NCBI RefSeq assembly: GCF_000002515.2 | Contig: NC_006039.1 | Span: 1,054,001 to 1,118,000 of the forward strand | Length of the DNA: 64,000 nucleotides | Source of the DNA: Kluyveromyces lactis | Lineage: Eukaryota; Ascomycota; Saccharomycetes; Saccharomycetales; Saccharomycetaceae | Reading direction: 5' to 3' | Shown here: positions 9,093 to 18,568 of the stretch, piece after piece | Numbering within the stretch: position 1 is the stretch's first letter | How the letters are laid out: each line of letters begins with the position of its first letter | The notes under the pieces: generated by a model | What the model was told of the DNA's origin: nothing | Databases searched by the model: none | Seen by the model: the letters and a program-made list of their open reading frames with translations, nothing else | Translations under genes and position numbers: made by a program

Positions 9093-10570
9093 TTAGAAAG
9101 AAACCTCCCAGATGGCCTCTGGGCCTAGTTCGTCATACTTCTCCCTTGTGACATAGAATGAATTGTTAGAATGCCCAAACACTTGCTTTGTTAAGATCTG
9201 GGCGCCTAAGAAGGTAATATCAGCGAAACCAATCTTCTTCCATTCCGAGAAATATTCAGGGAACTTTGGTGTCATGATGGTAGTTGGTGGCTGCACATAT
9301 TCAATCTGATTTAAGATTGGAGCAGTGGAAACCTTCCCAATTTTCTTCTGTTTAGAATCTAATTTAGCCGCAGCATCCACCTCTCTTTTATACAGTTCCT
9401 CTTCTGGTTCACTAACTATATGGTCTTTTAGCAGCTGTGATAGAAGAGCTTCCCTGAACCCTTTTATATGTGATGTCCCTCCAACAATAATGACATTTTC
9501 CCACATTGCTTTAAGCTTGGTTATGTCATCAATCTGGCTCATTGCTTGTCCTACAGCTTTCGAGACATCCTTCAACAGATCTTCATAGCCTGTGAATCTC
9601 TGCCTGCTTACAGTAATACGATTACCATCAGTATCAAAGAAGTCATTTGTCTCTAATTTGCTGTTGTCCAGTTTTTCTTTGTTTTTGTTTCGTTCGCGCT
9701 CTTCTAGAATTTCTCGAGTATCACGCCCACTAGTAACAATTGTAGCCACATCTAAAGTACCTTCTTCGTCATCTTCGTTGTCGATAGCGTATTGATCCAT
9801 GATATCTTGGGACAAAATTTCGTATATATCCGACCTTTTTAAATCCTCAATTTGGGACTCGGTGAGATTTGGTAAAGCTCTCTGTAGATTCTTATTTATC
9901 GAGTTTCCACCGGAAGTAATCTGTCTTATGAAGCAGGTTAAGGGTGTATAGTCCATAATTGGTACAACATCGGTGTGAAACTTGCCAATATCGATGATCA
10001 AACAATTTTGCAAAGAGCCATAGGCAAATGAATTAGCTAACGAGCTAGGTAATATAACAAAATGCTTCAATTTCATTGCTTCAAAAGCTGTTCTGCAAAG
10101 TAGTTCTTGTTGGAATTGAGTCCAAGAGTAATGCGAAATTAACAAAAATGGAATATTAGAAAGAGCTGTATCCCAAGCGATTGGACTATCGTCACTCTCC
10201 TGTTTTAACACAGATTTATAGATCAACTTTAGAAAATATTGGAACGCATCAATATCGACAATGCTTCCCTTCACAATGGGACAGATAACAACATCAGTAA
10301 CAGAGGATGTAAAGTTACCATTTGCATCTCTGTAAACTTTTGTTGGAATAGAAATCGAAGGCGGCTGCAAAGTATCTTCTCCAATACCAAATTGAACCAA
10401 AGTCCTATTGGATCCTGGATATATTATCTGGACAAAAGTACCACATGTAGTAATGTGAGTGGATCGGTTAGTAAAGTTATCTTAGTAGTTTAAATAACTA
10501 ATGTTTTCGGAATAATGAACAATCTGGATACCGCACATACGAAGTAACTGTCTTGTCTTAATGGTGCCAT
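9093..10570 (-). CDS. ARP9: Actin-related protein 9 (SWI/SNF and RSC), two exons
   Basis: Arp9 pairs with Arp7 on the HSA helix of Snf2/Sth1 in the remodellers SWI/SNF and RSC. The long open frame runs 10427-9093, but its N-terminus lacks the first residues of the family and no ATG fits. Exon 1 lies at 10541-10570 and encodes MAPLRQDSYF. A GTATGT donor follows at once, a TACTAAC branch site lies at 10467-10473, and the CAG acceptor is at 10428-10430. Joining exon 1 to IIYPGSNRTLVQFG gives a continuous 454-residue protein (S. cerevisiae 467) whose start matches S. cerevisiae MAPFRQDS. Actin-fold blocks include IDIGKFHTDVVPI, GTLDVATIVTSGRDTREILEER and VIIVGGTSHIKGF. S. cerevisiae ARP9 (YMR033W) also has an intron near its 5' end. 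Confidence 0.96.
10428..10540 (-). other. ARP9: Spliceosomal intron of ARP9 (113 nt, phase 0)
   Basis: On the minus strand the intron starts GTATGTGCGG, carries the invariant branch sequence TACTAAC (10467-10473) and ends TTTTGTCCAG. Splicing joins codon 10 to codon 11 without splitting a codon. Branch-to-acceptor distance is about 40 nt, normal for yeast. It is the only intron in this window that I can support. Confidence 0.95.
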
Positions 10571-10777
10571 TTTTGCTAAATGGTTTCTAACAATACAACA
10601 AAGTGCTCGATTTATCGTAACAATACGAGTTACAGTTGCTAGGTCAATGACGAGACTTTTCCTATCCAAGTAGCTAATTCAAAGTATAAACTTGTTTATC
10701 TTCTATTACTTTTTGAATTTTTCAAATAATGAAAACAGTTATCTAGCTAACATTAGCCTACTCAATGATGAATATGA

Positions 10778-10786
10778 CACGCGAAA
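10778..10786 (+). promoter_or_regulatory. SBF/MBF-like cell-cycle box before CSE4
   Basis: CACGCGAAA, 58-66 bases before the CSE4 ATG, fits both the SCB core (CGCGAAA) and an MCB-like ACGCG. A second related copy, CACGCAAAA, lies about 30 bases downstream, each preceded by TATGA. G1/S control of CSE4 through these sites is inferred. Confidence 0.5.
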
Positions 10787-10843
10787 CATTGAAATTAGTT
10801 CTATGACACGCAAAAGACCATACGGAAAAGAGATTGATACATA

Positions 10844-11398
10844 ATGGAACAGTCTATCAGGAGCATAGACGGTTCTAGATCTTTGAGCAATGTTGGCGCT
10901 TCACTTATAGATCGTGAATCGATCAATCAGAGAGCACTACAATTATTACAGAGAAACAGAAGAAGACGTTTGTTGTTAAATAGAAGTGAAGACAAAGCAA
11001 GATACATCCAGCCCGAGCGTTCTGCTAGCAGCCAGCAGATTCACCCTCCAGAGCATCATATCAGCGCACATGAAAGAATAACAAAGGCTCGGGGAACTAG
11101 ATATAAACCTACTGACCTAGCTTTGGCAGAAATAAGGAAATATCAAAGATCCACAGATTTGCTTATATCCAGAATGCCCTTTGCGAGGCTAGTGAAAGAG
11201 GTAACAGATCAATTCACTACCGAGAGCGAACCTCTTCGATGGCAATCCATGGCAATTATGGCTCTTCAAGAAGCAAGTGAAGCCTACTTAGTCGGTTTAT
11301 TAGAGCATACAAATCTATTGGCACTTCATGCTAAAAGAATTACAATTATGAGAAAGGACATGCAACTAGCTAGAAGGATACGAGGTCAATTTATTTGA
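10844..11398 (+). CDS. CSE4: Centromeric histone H3 variant (CENP-A)
   Basis: Cse4 replaces H3 in the single centromeric nucleosome of point-centromere yeasts and nucleates the kinetochore. The 184-residue protein has a near-identical histone-fold core from [17 protein letters not shown] to the C-terminal [10 protein letters not shown]. The tail keeps the essential N-terminal domain ([16 protein letters not shown] and DKARYI, about residues 26-55), which in S. cerevisiae binds COMA. The acidic linker that follows in S. cerevisiae (229 aa) is missing, which explains the shorter length. It is divergent from ARP9 with 273 bases between starts and converges on HOF1. In S. cerevisiae CSE4 is YKL049C on a different chromosome from ARP9 and HOF1, so the three together indicate the unduplicated ancestral order. 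Confidence 0.99.
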   Translation: MEQSIRSIDGSRSLSNVGASLIDRESINQRALQLLQRNRRRRLLLNRSEDKARYIQPERSASSQQIHPPEHHISAHERITKARGTRYKPTDLALAEIRKYQRSTDLLISRMPFARLVKEVTDQFTTESEPLRWQSMAIMALQEASEAYLVGLLEHTNLLALHAKRITIMRKDMQLARRIRGQFI

Positions 11399-11592
11399 AG
11401 CAATCCTTCCTATCATTTAAAGTACAGATTTATCTGCTCAGCTTCAATTTGCTAATAGTTTGATGTCTATTGGAAGAGCAGAAATTATATATAAGTATAG
11501 AACTTTATATTGGTTACATATGGTTACAAATTCATTATTTAACGGGTGAAAATGGTCAGAAAGGAAAGCGTCCAAGGTGAAAGTGATGTACA

Positions 11593-13416
11593 TCAATTTA
11601 TTACTTTCACGTAATTCATTGGTACCAGACCATGCTGTTTGTTACCTTGATATACCTCACCCACATACCAGTCATCATTTATGCATTCGACTAACAGCAG
11701 GATATCACCAGAATTGAAAAGTAGTATGTTATTTTCATTGGGTTCAGTGTACGAATACATCGCTTTGACATATTTTACGACTGGATTTTTCATGGAATCA
11801 ACGATGGGTAGATTCAATTGTTCACCATCAATAGTCACACGTTTACAACGCATTATATTCAAAGAGTTGCTGAAAGGCAACACTGTTCTGCTCACAGTTA
11901 AGTTGCTAGAAGCACCAGAGCTCGTTCTTGATGTCATCGGACGATCATTCATTTCCAAGATTTCTAATGCTGTTTCGACATCCGATGCGATGGATTTTCT
12001 ACGATTTGCAGTTGGTGGCTTCAGAGAGTTGTTATTGTCGTTGTCAGAAGTATCCGTATCCATTGTGGGCGAATACATTGATGAAGGTCTAGATTTTCTT
12101 CTATTGCGTGAATTCCAAGATTTAGCAAACCTTTGAGAGTCATCGACACTTGAGGCCATGGATGAGAGAGAAGTCGACATGGAATCATAACTTGCCTTAT
12201 TTTTCCTATGAGTAAAGTCCGTTGGATTTGAAGAAGTCTCTTCTGAAGATTCTGATAATGTTGCTCCATGTCCTGGCTTTGTAACCACTTCTAAATAGTT
12301 TTCAACGGAATGCGGAGCAGAGTTATCATTTAGGACCTTCGATTCTATGGAATTAACAAGGGCAGCATCAGTTTTTGGAGTTGGCAACCCTTTATCGACA
12401 CTTAATGCATTTATTGAATTGAGCCTGGTGTTCTTCAGCTGGGTTGATAGTCTTTTTATATTTTGAACATACCTATCATTCTTTGTTAAATCCAACGCCT
12501 TGTGAGAACTCTTCGGACGGATCACATTAGATGGGTTAGAGTTAGCACTTGAGTTGTGCGTTGAAACTGAGTTAGAGTTTTTCAACTTGATTCTTCCAGT
12601 ACCATGGTGGTAAGAAAAGTGCGATATTTCAAGTTCAGGTGTGAAGCTGGAAAGTTTTTGTTTTAATTGTTCCATCAAAGAGAGTTCCAGTTCCGAAGGC
12701 TGGGTTGTAAAATCAGCGTATTGTTGTAGTAATTCCCTAGAGACCTGGATTCTTTGTGTTTCTAAACTTTGCAATTCTCCACTAATATGTCTCCATTCCT
12801 CAAACCAATGTGCTCTAGCAGCTTTACATTCATGATGTAAGACGGTTTTCCTACGGTGTGATTCTTCCACTATCGAAGACCATTTTTCCAATTCTCTCGC
12901 ATTTTCTTTCCTTTGGTATTCGCCCAAGGCAGTTTCTTTGTTGAGCTGATACTCTCTCAGTTTATTCTCAGCACTGAGTAATTCTTGATCTATAGATTTC
13001 AAGGCTTTCTTCTTTTCATCTTTCAACTTCCTTAAGTTTTCCACGTTTCCCGTTATCGTTGACCATCTGGCTCTATATTGCTTTAAGAAATCACTCATCG
13101 TACCGACATTTTCCCTGTTGAGCCTCTCATATGCCTTAGAATGACCATTGGCTATTGTCTGCTGGGAGGATTGGAAATATTTTAAGGATTCAGACATATT
13201 ATTGTAGTCCGCATATCGTTCGAGATTGTTCATTATTCTTGCACTGAGTGCTCCTAATCTTCTTGCATAATCCATCTCCAACTCACTTCTCTTAGTGAAA
13301 CAATCGAGCAATAACTCACAGGTGCATATACCTCTTCCAACATGCTGAAGAAGAACGGTAACACCTTGATCGTCTTCGTCCCAGAAACTTTCTTGATAGT
13401 TGTATATTTGAGTCAT
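11593..13416 (-). CDS. HOF1: F-BAR/SH3 cytokinesis protein Hof1
   Basis: Hof1 (Cyk2) is an F-BAR protein at the bud neck that couples septins, the actomyosin ring and primary septum synthesis. The 607-residue protein (S. cerevisiae 669) starts with an FCH/F-BAR domain (about 1-265; FWDEDDQGVTVLLQHVGRG, then long heptad-rich helices). A disordered Ser/Asn-rich middle follows (about 280-510, PEST-like, as expected for a protein degraded after cytokinesis). It ends in an SH3 domain (about 545-607; AMYSYTEPNENNILLFNSGD, DDWYVGE, GLVPMNYV). The start ATG is at 13414-13416. A composite Mcm1-forkhead site lies about 210-236 bases upstream, matching G2/M transcription of the CLB2 cluster to which S. 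cerevisiae HOF1 belongs. Confidence 0.97.
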   Translation of the reverse strand: MTQIYNYQESFWDEDDQGVTVLLQHVGRGICTCELLLDCFTKRSELEMDYARRLGALSARIMNNLERYADYNNMSESLKYFQSSQQTIANGHSKAYERLNRENVGTMSDFLKQYRARWSTITGNVENLRKLKDEKKKALKSIDQELLSAENKLREYQLNKETALGEYQRKENARELEKWSSIVEESHRRKTVLHHECKAARAHWFEEWRHISGELQSLETQRIQVSRELLQQYADFTTQPSELELSLMEQLKQKLSSFTPELEISHFSYHHGTGRIKLKNSNSVSTHNSSANSNPSNVIRPKSSHKALDLTKNDRYVQNIKRLSTQLKNTRLNSINALSVDKGLPTPKTDAALVNSIESKVLNDNSAPHSVENYLEVVTKPGHGATLSESSEETSSNPTDFTHRKNKASYDSMSTSLSSMASSVDDSQRFAKSWNSRNRRKSRPSSMYSPTMDTDTSDNDNNNSLKPPTANRRKSIASDVETALEILEMNDRPMTSRTSSGASSNLTVSRTVLPFSNSLNIMRCKRVTIDGEQLNLPIVDSMKNPVVKYVKAMYSYTEPNENNILLFNSGDILLLVECINDDWYVGEVYQGNKQHGLVPMNYVKVIN

Positions 13417-13626
13417 TCAATCGATAGCTTTCCTTGCTAATACCTACTCTTTGTTATGCCCTCAACTTCCCTTCAATTGTAGATTGTTGAATGACAAAAC
13501 AGATACCGTACATCTAACTTCAATCCTTGTGAATTGTTAACATACACCGAACAAAGTTTGGTGAGAGAGCCAGAACCATCCATCTCTACAACTGAATACA
13601 ATCACTGTGATAGTGCTGTTCGATGA

Positions 13627-13652
13627 TGTTTACATTATTCCTGATTGGGGAA
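13627..13652 (-). promoter_or_regulatory. HOF1: Composite Mcm1-forkhead (SFF) element before HOF1
   Basis: Read on the HOF1 strand, TTCCCCAATCAGGAA (13652-13638) is an Mcm1 P-box with CC-N6-GG at its core. TGTAAACA (13634-13627), a forkhead site, follows with GTAAACA six bases after the GG. S. cerevisiae CLB2 has the same order, orientation and near-identical spacing. It is 211-236 bases before the HOF1 ATG. Confidence 0.75.
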
Positions 13653-13660
13653 TAAGTTCA

Positions 13661-13669
13661 ATCACGTGA
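13661..13669. promoter_or_regulatory. ATCACGTGA (Cbf1-type) site
   Basis: This palindromic E-box lies immediately upstream of the HOF1 Mcm1 site. I checked whether it could be centromere CDEI, but the following 150 bases are not AT-rich enough and no CDEIII-like sequence follows. Confidence 0.4.
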
Positions 13670-14182
13670 CTTATATTTTTGTTTGTTTATTGCAAAGCAA
13701 GTAATAATACCAAAAAGGGAAATTATGCTTAATTCTGTACCTCTATCATTTTTGTCTGTACCGGCCGTACAAGAACATGAAAAGAGAAAGCGAGGATAAA
13801 TAGGAGAGCCTAAAATCCCCATAATCTCTGACGATTACCCTGGTATATGGACAGCACCGTCTAATGACTTGAGAGTCCAATTAAATTCCTGAATTAACCC
13901 ATCGCAAAACTCTCTATGTCTCCTTTGTGATATGCTTTAGCTCCGCACGGGATTGCAATGAAATAATTAGCAAAAACGTCGTGAGTATTTTCTTCCTGCT
14001 AAGAACCATCAAAGAAGGTTCACAGAAAACAACGTACAAACTGTATATCAGGGTAACCAGCCGAGTTTTCCCCTGTTTTCATTACGACATTGTTCCCAAA
14101 TTGAGACTATTTCTCTGCAACACAGTACATACAATGATACAATTCGTAATAGCAATCGTCCCCTTAAAAACGGCAAACAAAG

Positions 14183-14230
14183 ATGACAACCAAGGCACCA
14201 GCTCAACAGCAAGGGTTCCAACTACACTGA
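14183..14230 (+). other. Possible 15-codon upstream ORF before EIS1
   Basis: ATG at 14183 opens a 15-codon frame (MTTKAPAQQQGFQLH) ending TGA at 14228-14230. It is the last ATG before the EIS1 start 535 bases further on. It is either a regulatory uORF at the cap-proximal end of the leader or sits just upstream of transcription start. Confidence 0.3.
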
Positions 14231-14764
14231 GGGTATAAGTTTCTGCGGTACCTCAGCTTGGTTCCTTCCTTTTTTATTCTCAATTATTCTGGCCAGTTTT
14301 TTTTCGCCAGGAGTCCCTAAAAAGTCACTCTAGCCAATTTTTTTTTCTTTTAAGTTTATTTACTTTGCAATATCAAGAAATTATATATCCTTAATTATAG
14401 GGTTTCTAATCAACAATTCACTTTAGCATATATTCGCTTCGTTGCTTTATTATAAAACAAACGTGAATTCAAGTGTATTTCGTTCGTAATTACAAGTAAA
14501 GGTTTATCATAGTTACGTTTACTCCCACTAGAAAGAAGAGTTAATACTAAACTTCTCAAAAAACGGGCAAAGGATAAGCAAATTACTGATATCGAAATCA
14601 GAACGTGAACCAAGTCCTATTGTGTTTTACAAATTTGAGAGGAACATAAACCAAAAAACTACACTACTTGGTCGCTCAATTGTACGAGTCTAAGGAACAC
14701 TTTCGCTTTTTACTTTGAATTATTAGTAGCTAAGAAAATACCCAGATATATTACCAGAAACAGA
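14186..14764 (+). promoter_or_regulatory. EIS1: 579-nt ATG-free leader region of EIS1
   Basis: No ATG occurs on the sense strand from 14186 to the EIS1 start; about ten would be expected from base composition, and about three occur on the other strand. T-rich tracts near 14262-14300 and 14338-14350 resemble promoter sequence. The likely reading is a long 5' leader. The whole gap upstream to HOF1 (13417-14764) otherwise holds only the HOF1 promoter sites and the uORF. Confidence 0.5.
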
Positions 14765-17257
14765 ATGTCTTTAGTTTCTGCGGTAACTGGCGACGAATCC
14801 AGGGATACTAATGGTGCAGAACAAAGTTCTGTTTACCAGAGTGCCGGTAAACCATTATCCAAGGAGGCTCTATACAGAGCAAAATTGAAGTACGGTGTGT
14901 TCCAGTCTCCAGCTCAGTCTCTGAAGGCCGGCGTGGTTAATGGTAAGGATGCTTCAGATACTGCTGCCAATTTGGCAACGAGCAACAAGACCACCATCGA
15001 AGCCTACAAAAGGTTATTGAATCCAAATGCTTCGAAGGCAGCTAATGCGGTCATTACTCCAAAGAAAACTGACCAATCCAGACCAGCCAGTGCTGTAGTT
15101 TCGTCTGCTGCGTCTTCTGCTGCAATTGCTGCTCCCAAGGCTGCTAGGTCTAGGACCTCTAGTACAGCAAGTACTACTGTAACCTATGTCAATTCCAGTT
15201 CTTCTTCGCCATTGCACTCTAAGACACCAAAGATGGATATTACTAAAGTTTTGGCGGGTGCTGAAAGAAACGCTGCTGAAAGTGTTCATCAACGTACTAA
15301 TCCAGAAAAGGTTTCTTATGTGAGAGGTATCACTGATCGTTCTGTGGGCAAAGCTGCTGATGCAAGTTTCTCTCTAACTTCTGATATTGTATCTAATTTA
15401 CCTACCAAAAAGGAGTACATCCAATCCGCTGAAAAGGAATCTCATGCAGCTGAATGGGCACAGAAAGCTGTTGCTGCATTGAAGGATTTCAACCCGGATG
15501 ATGTCACCGACAAGAACTGGAGAGAGAGGGAAGAAGAAAGGAAAAGGCTTATCAAGAACTTGACTTCAGAAACAGTCCTAACCAAAGCTAAACTGAACGC
15601 TCAACAACGTTTGGATACCATTGATCGTGAGACTTCTCAAAGGGCTATCTTTAGAAACGCGGAGTATAACAGGGCTGCTGCTAGTGTCGCTCAGGAAAAT
15701 TTAAGAAAGACTCGTTCTTCTGCTTCTGCTACTGCCAATAAAGTAAATTTGGGCGGTGGTTTATGGCTAGCTCCTGATGATATCGATAATATTGCGAAGG
15801 GTCTCATTGCACCAGTGCTTGATGAAGTTGACCAAAGAACCGGCGCTCAACGTGCAATGGACATTGATATCCAAAAAAGAAGCGTGGATTACCAACAGCA
15901 ATACGAAGAATGGGTCAATATTCAAACTGAAAAGCAAAACAATGATTCTTTGCTACAGGCTAAAGCTTTCGAAAATCATCAGAAGGAAACTGCTGATATC
16001 GAAGCTACTTTGGCCAAAAAGTTCCAGAATCTTTGTACGCAGAAGGACAGTGAGGTCGCTAAATTAAAAGAGGCACTCGAAGCTAAGAAGGCGGAACTTG
16101 CTAAATTAAAAGAGGATAATGAAGAAGAGCTAAAGAGAGAGGATGAAATGATTACAACAGAATGTGCCGACTTACAAAAAAGCAATGAAAATGAACTTGA
16201 ACAGGCTAAGAAAGACCAGGAAGAGTTACTGGTTCCATTCAAAAATGACCTCGCTGCTGCAGAAGACCATCACACGGAGTTACAGGATCAAAAGGGTAAA
16301 ATTGAAGAAAATATCCAGGAGCTTCGTGATTCAATTGAAAAACATAAATCTCATGTAGAAGAATTAAATGCTCAAATTGAAACACAGCAACAGCAACTGG
16401 AAACAGAGACTGAAGCTTTAAATCTCCAGTCTGAAAGCCATCAACAGTTGAAAGATGGTATCGAAACCAATTATGTCATAATGGCCGAAAAAGCAAAGGA
16501 AGAAGCCAAGGTTTCCAGTGAAGAAGCAAGGGTCAAGCAATTGGAAGTAGATGCGATAATTAACGAACGTCAAACTGAACTATCAAACACCGAAATTGAA
16601 GTAAAGAGGGAAAAACTTAAATTAATTGACGCTATGAAAGAAGTTGCTGAAGTAAAGAATGAGGATAAAATTGACGAAGAAAAGGCCAAGGCTTTCCTGG
16701 GAACAACATCTGGAGAATTCCTTGCTAGCCAAAAAAAAGTTGAGCCAGCAACTAAATTGCAATCTGACCCAAAGTTATCAGAACCTTCTTCAAAAAGTAC
16801 CAAAATTGAAGGTGTTACTGGAAATGTTAAAGCGGATGTCCCTGCCTCTCCACCTGCTCACAAAAAGCATTCAATTGGAGGATTAACCTCTCCATTGAAA
16901 TCAAAGAAAAAATCTGATAAGGACCAGAAAGGATCTTCTATCAAGAAATTTTTTGGTTTGAAGCCATCTGATCAAAATAAGAATACAAAGACCACGCAAC
17001 CAACTCCTCTTAAAAGTTCCCCAAAGCCTTCTAATAAACCAGTAACGGCAACTGTCACAACCGAAAAGAAGGAAAATGTTGAACCGAAATCTACAGCAAC
17101 AGAAACCAAACCTTCACTGGAACCATCATTTAGTGGCTTTAGTCAAGGCTCCGTTCATAATAAAGTCGAACAGTCAGATGCTTCTGAAGTAGAAGGTGGA
17201 AAAGAAGAGCCTACTTCCAAGGACAACAGAAAGTCCTTGTTCAAAGAAGTATTTTGA
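14765..17257 (+). CDS. EIS1: Eisosome component Eis1
   Basis: Eis1 (YMR031C; duplicate YKL050C in S. cerevisiae) associates with eisosomes, the plasma-membrane furrows organised by Pil1 and Lsp1. The 830-residue protein (S. cerevisiae 843) starts with the conserved block KPLSKEALYRAKLKYGVFQSP. A conserved region runs at about 75-330, then a long coiled coil at about 380-650 (continuous Glu/Lys/Leu heptads) and a Ser/Lys-rich C-terminal tail containing SIKKFFGLKPSDQ, near LTSPLKSKKKSDKDQ. A single copy flanked by genes of both sister regions (HOF1 on one side, SFK1 and ASK1 on the other) supports a pre-duplication genome. Confidence 0.95.
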   Translation: MSLVSAVTGDESRDTNGAEQSSVYQSAGKPLSKEALYRAKLKYGVFQSPAQSLKAGVVNGKDASDTAANLATSNKTTIEAYKRLLNPNASKAANAVITPKKTDQSRPASAVVSSAASSAAIAAPKAARSRTSSTASTTVTYVNSSSSSPLHSKTPKMDITKVLAGAERNAAESVHQRTNPEKVSYVRGITDRSVGKAADASFSLTSDIVSNLPTKKEYIQSAEKESHAAEWAQKAVAALKDFNPDDVTDKNWREREEERKRLIKNLTSETVLTKAKLNAQQRLDTIDRETSQRAIFRNAEYNRAAASVAQENLRKTRSSASATANKVNLGGGLWLAPDDIDNIAKGLIAPVLDEVDQRTGAQRAMDIDIQKRSVDYQQQYEEWVNIQTEKQNNDSLLQAKAFENHQKETADIEATLAKKFQNLCTQKDSEVAKLKEALEAKKAELAKLKEDNEEELKREDEMITTECADLQKSNENELEQAKKDQEELLVPFKNDLAAAEDHHTELQDQKGKIEENIQELRDSIEKHKSHVEELNAQIETQQQQLETETEALNLQSESHQQLKDGIETNYVIMAEKAKEEAKVSSEEARVKQLEVDAIINERQTELSNTEIEVKREKLKLIDAMKEVAEVKNEDKIDEEKAKAFLGTTSGEFLASQKKVEPATKLQSDPKLSEPSSKSTKIEGVTGNVKADVPASPPAHKKHSIGGLTSPLKSKKKSDKDQKGSSIKKFFGLKPSDQNKNTKTTQPTPLKSSPKPSNKPVTATVTTEKKENVEPKSTATETKPSLEPSFSGFSQGSVHNKVEQSDASEVEGGKEEPTSKDNRKSLFKEVF

Positions 17258-17641
17258 TTTGAGCTGTGAACATGGTCTGCTCACATTTTTTTATACTATT
17301 GAACTCTAAAACCAATTCATCACGTATATCAAAAAGTTCTTTTTATTGATTGATCTTTTAATTACAGTGTCAGAATGATTCAACTCTTCATAATTTGAAG
17401 CCATTTCAAAGTAACAAACCGTTATGTATCACTATGAACTTTATTTTTTTCTCTATCTCATAACACTTTTTAAAATTCCCAGAAGCCTGGTAATTTATTC
17501 TGTTCTGTTTATTCTATCTATAATATACTCTATTTTTTGTAAAGTTCTAACTAGTATTATCATTATGCTATATTTCAGAATATCCTTCCGAGTAGTTTAT
17601 ATTTACAACTTCATTAATAATTTCTTGAGAAACTAAGTGAG
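17258..17641. other. Convergent 3' region of EIS1 and SFK1
   Basis: These 384 AT-rich bases lie between two convergent stops. The sequence is T-rich on the plus strand, consistent with polyadenylation signals. A 70-codon hydrophobic ORF at 17424-17636 looks like chance reading of AT-rich DNA. Confidence 0.4.
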
Positions 17642-18568
17642 TTATAGTGCGTTCAACTGATTGTACTTGTAATAGTTCAAATTCTCCGTAATTGTGATTT
17701 GATGGAAATACTTGGACTGGGTATATCTTCCGCCAATATACCAGTCAACAGAGACAATAATGAAATATAATCCGAACCAAAATGCCAATAGCCATTCAAA
17801 ACAGGCAGTCGTTGATCTATCTTCTAAGCATGCAAAACAAATAGCCCAAACGAAAGCAGCTATTACCCAAAATGCCTTTAGTAAGCCACTGATAGTATAC
17901 TTGTTCCAAACATGGCCGTGCCATTCATTCCACCTTGTGTCTTTGCCGATATCTTCACTACTTGTAAGAGGATGGACGACAGCGTAGTGTCTGCCCATTG
18001 TCATATATTGTGCGACATGACAAATTACACTCAATCCGACAAATGCACAGAATATACCCACCATGGAACTGTGCACCCTAGGATACGTGTTTGTTGAGAA
18101 GATAGTGCACATAAGCAAAGCCAATTCACCTATACTTCCTAGTACGAATGAGGCCCATACTAGATTCCGTTCATGTTTGGTAAAAAATGGAGGCATGACA
18201 TATTTCTTCTGAATTAAAGCTTCGATGTAGTTCGATTCCATTATAGAGCTATCGTTAGATTTTTCTAAGTCATCATGATAAGTATACGGTAACTTGAAAG
18301 GCCAATGACCAGATCTTTGAAAATACTCTAGAGCAACCATGATTACGTATCCTAGACCTTGCCATGCCGCACAAGAAATAAACAACGGTTTTAAATTGGT
18401 CGCACCAATATGGGATATATAAACCGGGAACTGGTCTGTATGCATGAACCAATAAATGGGATGACCTTGTCCTGCCCAACATGCCAACATCGCAATTAGC
18501 ATCCCATACCATGGAATGAAAGCTATCCAGGGAAAGATAAACCAGTAGTTACCTGGACGTGGAAACAT
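17642..18568 (-). CDS. SFK1: Plasma-membrane protein Sfk1 (Frag1/DRAM/Sfk1 family)
   Basis: Sfk1 is a multi-pass plasma-membrane protein that promotes Stt4 PI4-kinase function and phospholipid asymmetry. The 308-residue protein (S. cerevisiae 353) shows about six membrane segments: FIPWYGMLIAMLACW, then LFISCAAWQGLGYVIMVAL, WASFVLGSIGELALLMC, SMVGIFCAFVGLSVICHVA, LLKAFWVIAAFVWAICFAC and WLLAFWFGLYFIIVSVDWY. The extracellular loop after the first segment (HPIYWFMHTDQFPVYISHIGA) is the typical family signature. The ATG is at 18566-18568. It is divergent from ASK1, as in S. cerevisiae YKL051W/YKL052C. Confidence 0.94.
   Translation of the reverse strand: MFPRPGNYWFIFPWIAFIPWYGMLIAMLACWAGQGHPIYWFMHTDQFPVYISHIGATNLKPLFISCAAWQGLGYVIMVALEYFQRSGHWPFKLPYTYHDDLEKSNDSSIMESNYIEALIQKKYVMPPFFTKHERNLVWASFVLGSIGELALLMCTIFSTNTYPRVHSSMVGIFCAFVGLSVICHVAQYMTMGRHYAVVHPLTSSEDIGKDTRWNEWHGHVWNKYTISGLLKAFWVIAAFVWAICFACLEDRSTTACFEWLLAFWFGLYFIIVSVDWYIGGRYTQSKYFHQITITENLNYYKYNQLNAL

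Noticed and set aside
13661-13830. ATCACGTGA as centromere element CDEI (also 5742 and 20216)
   Set aside because: No AT-rich CDEII of suitable length and no CDEIII-like sequence follows; the boxes lie in normal promoter positions and fit Cbf1 sites.
13927-14238. 103-codon ORF upstream of EIS1
   Set aside because: No recognisable feature, it overlaps a different short frame, and it lies in a probable promoter and leader region.
14186-14764. Possible 5'-UTR intron in EIS1 (GTATAAGT at 14232 and TACTAAA near 14543)
   Set aside because: The branch-like site lacks the invariant final C of TACTAAC and the donor is not a common yeast form, so I did not call it.
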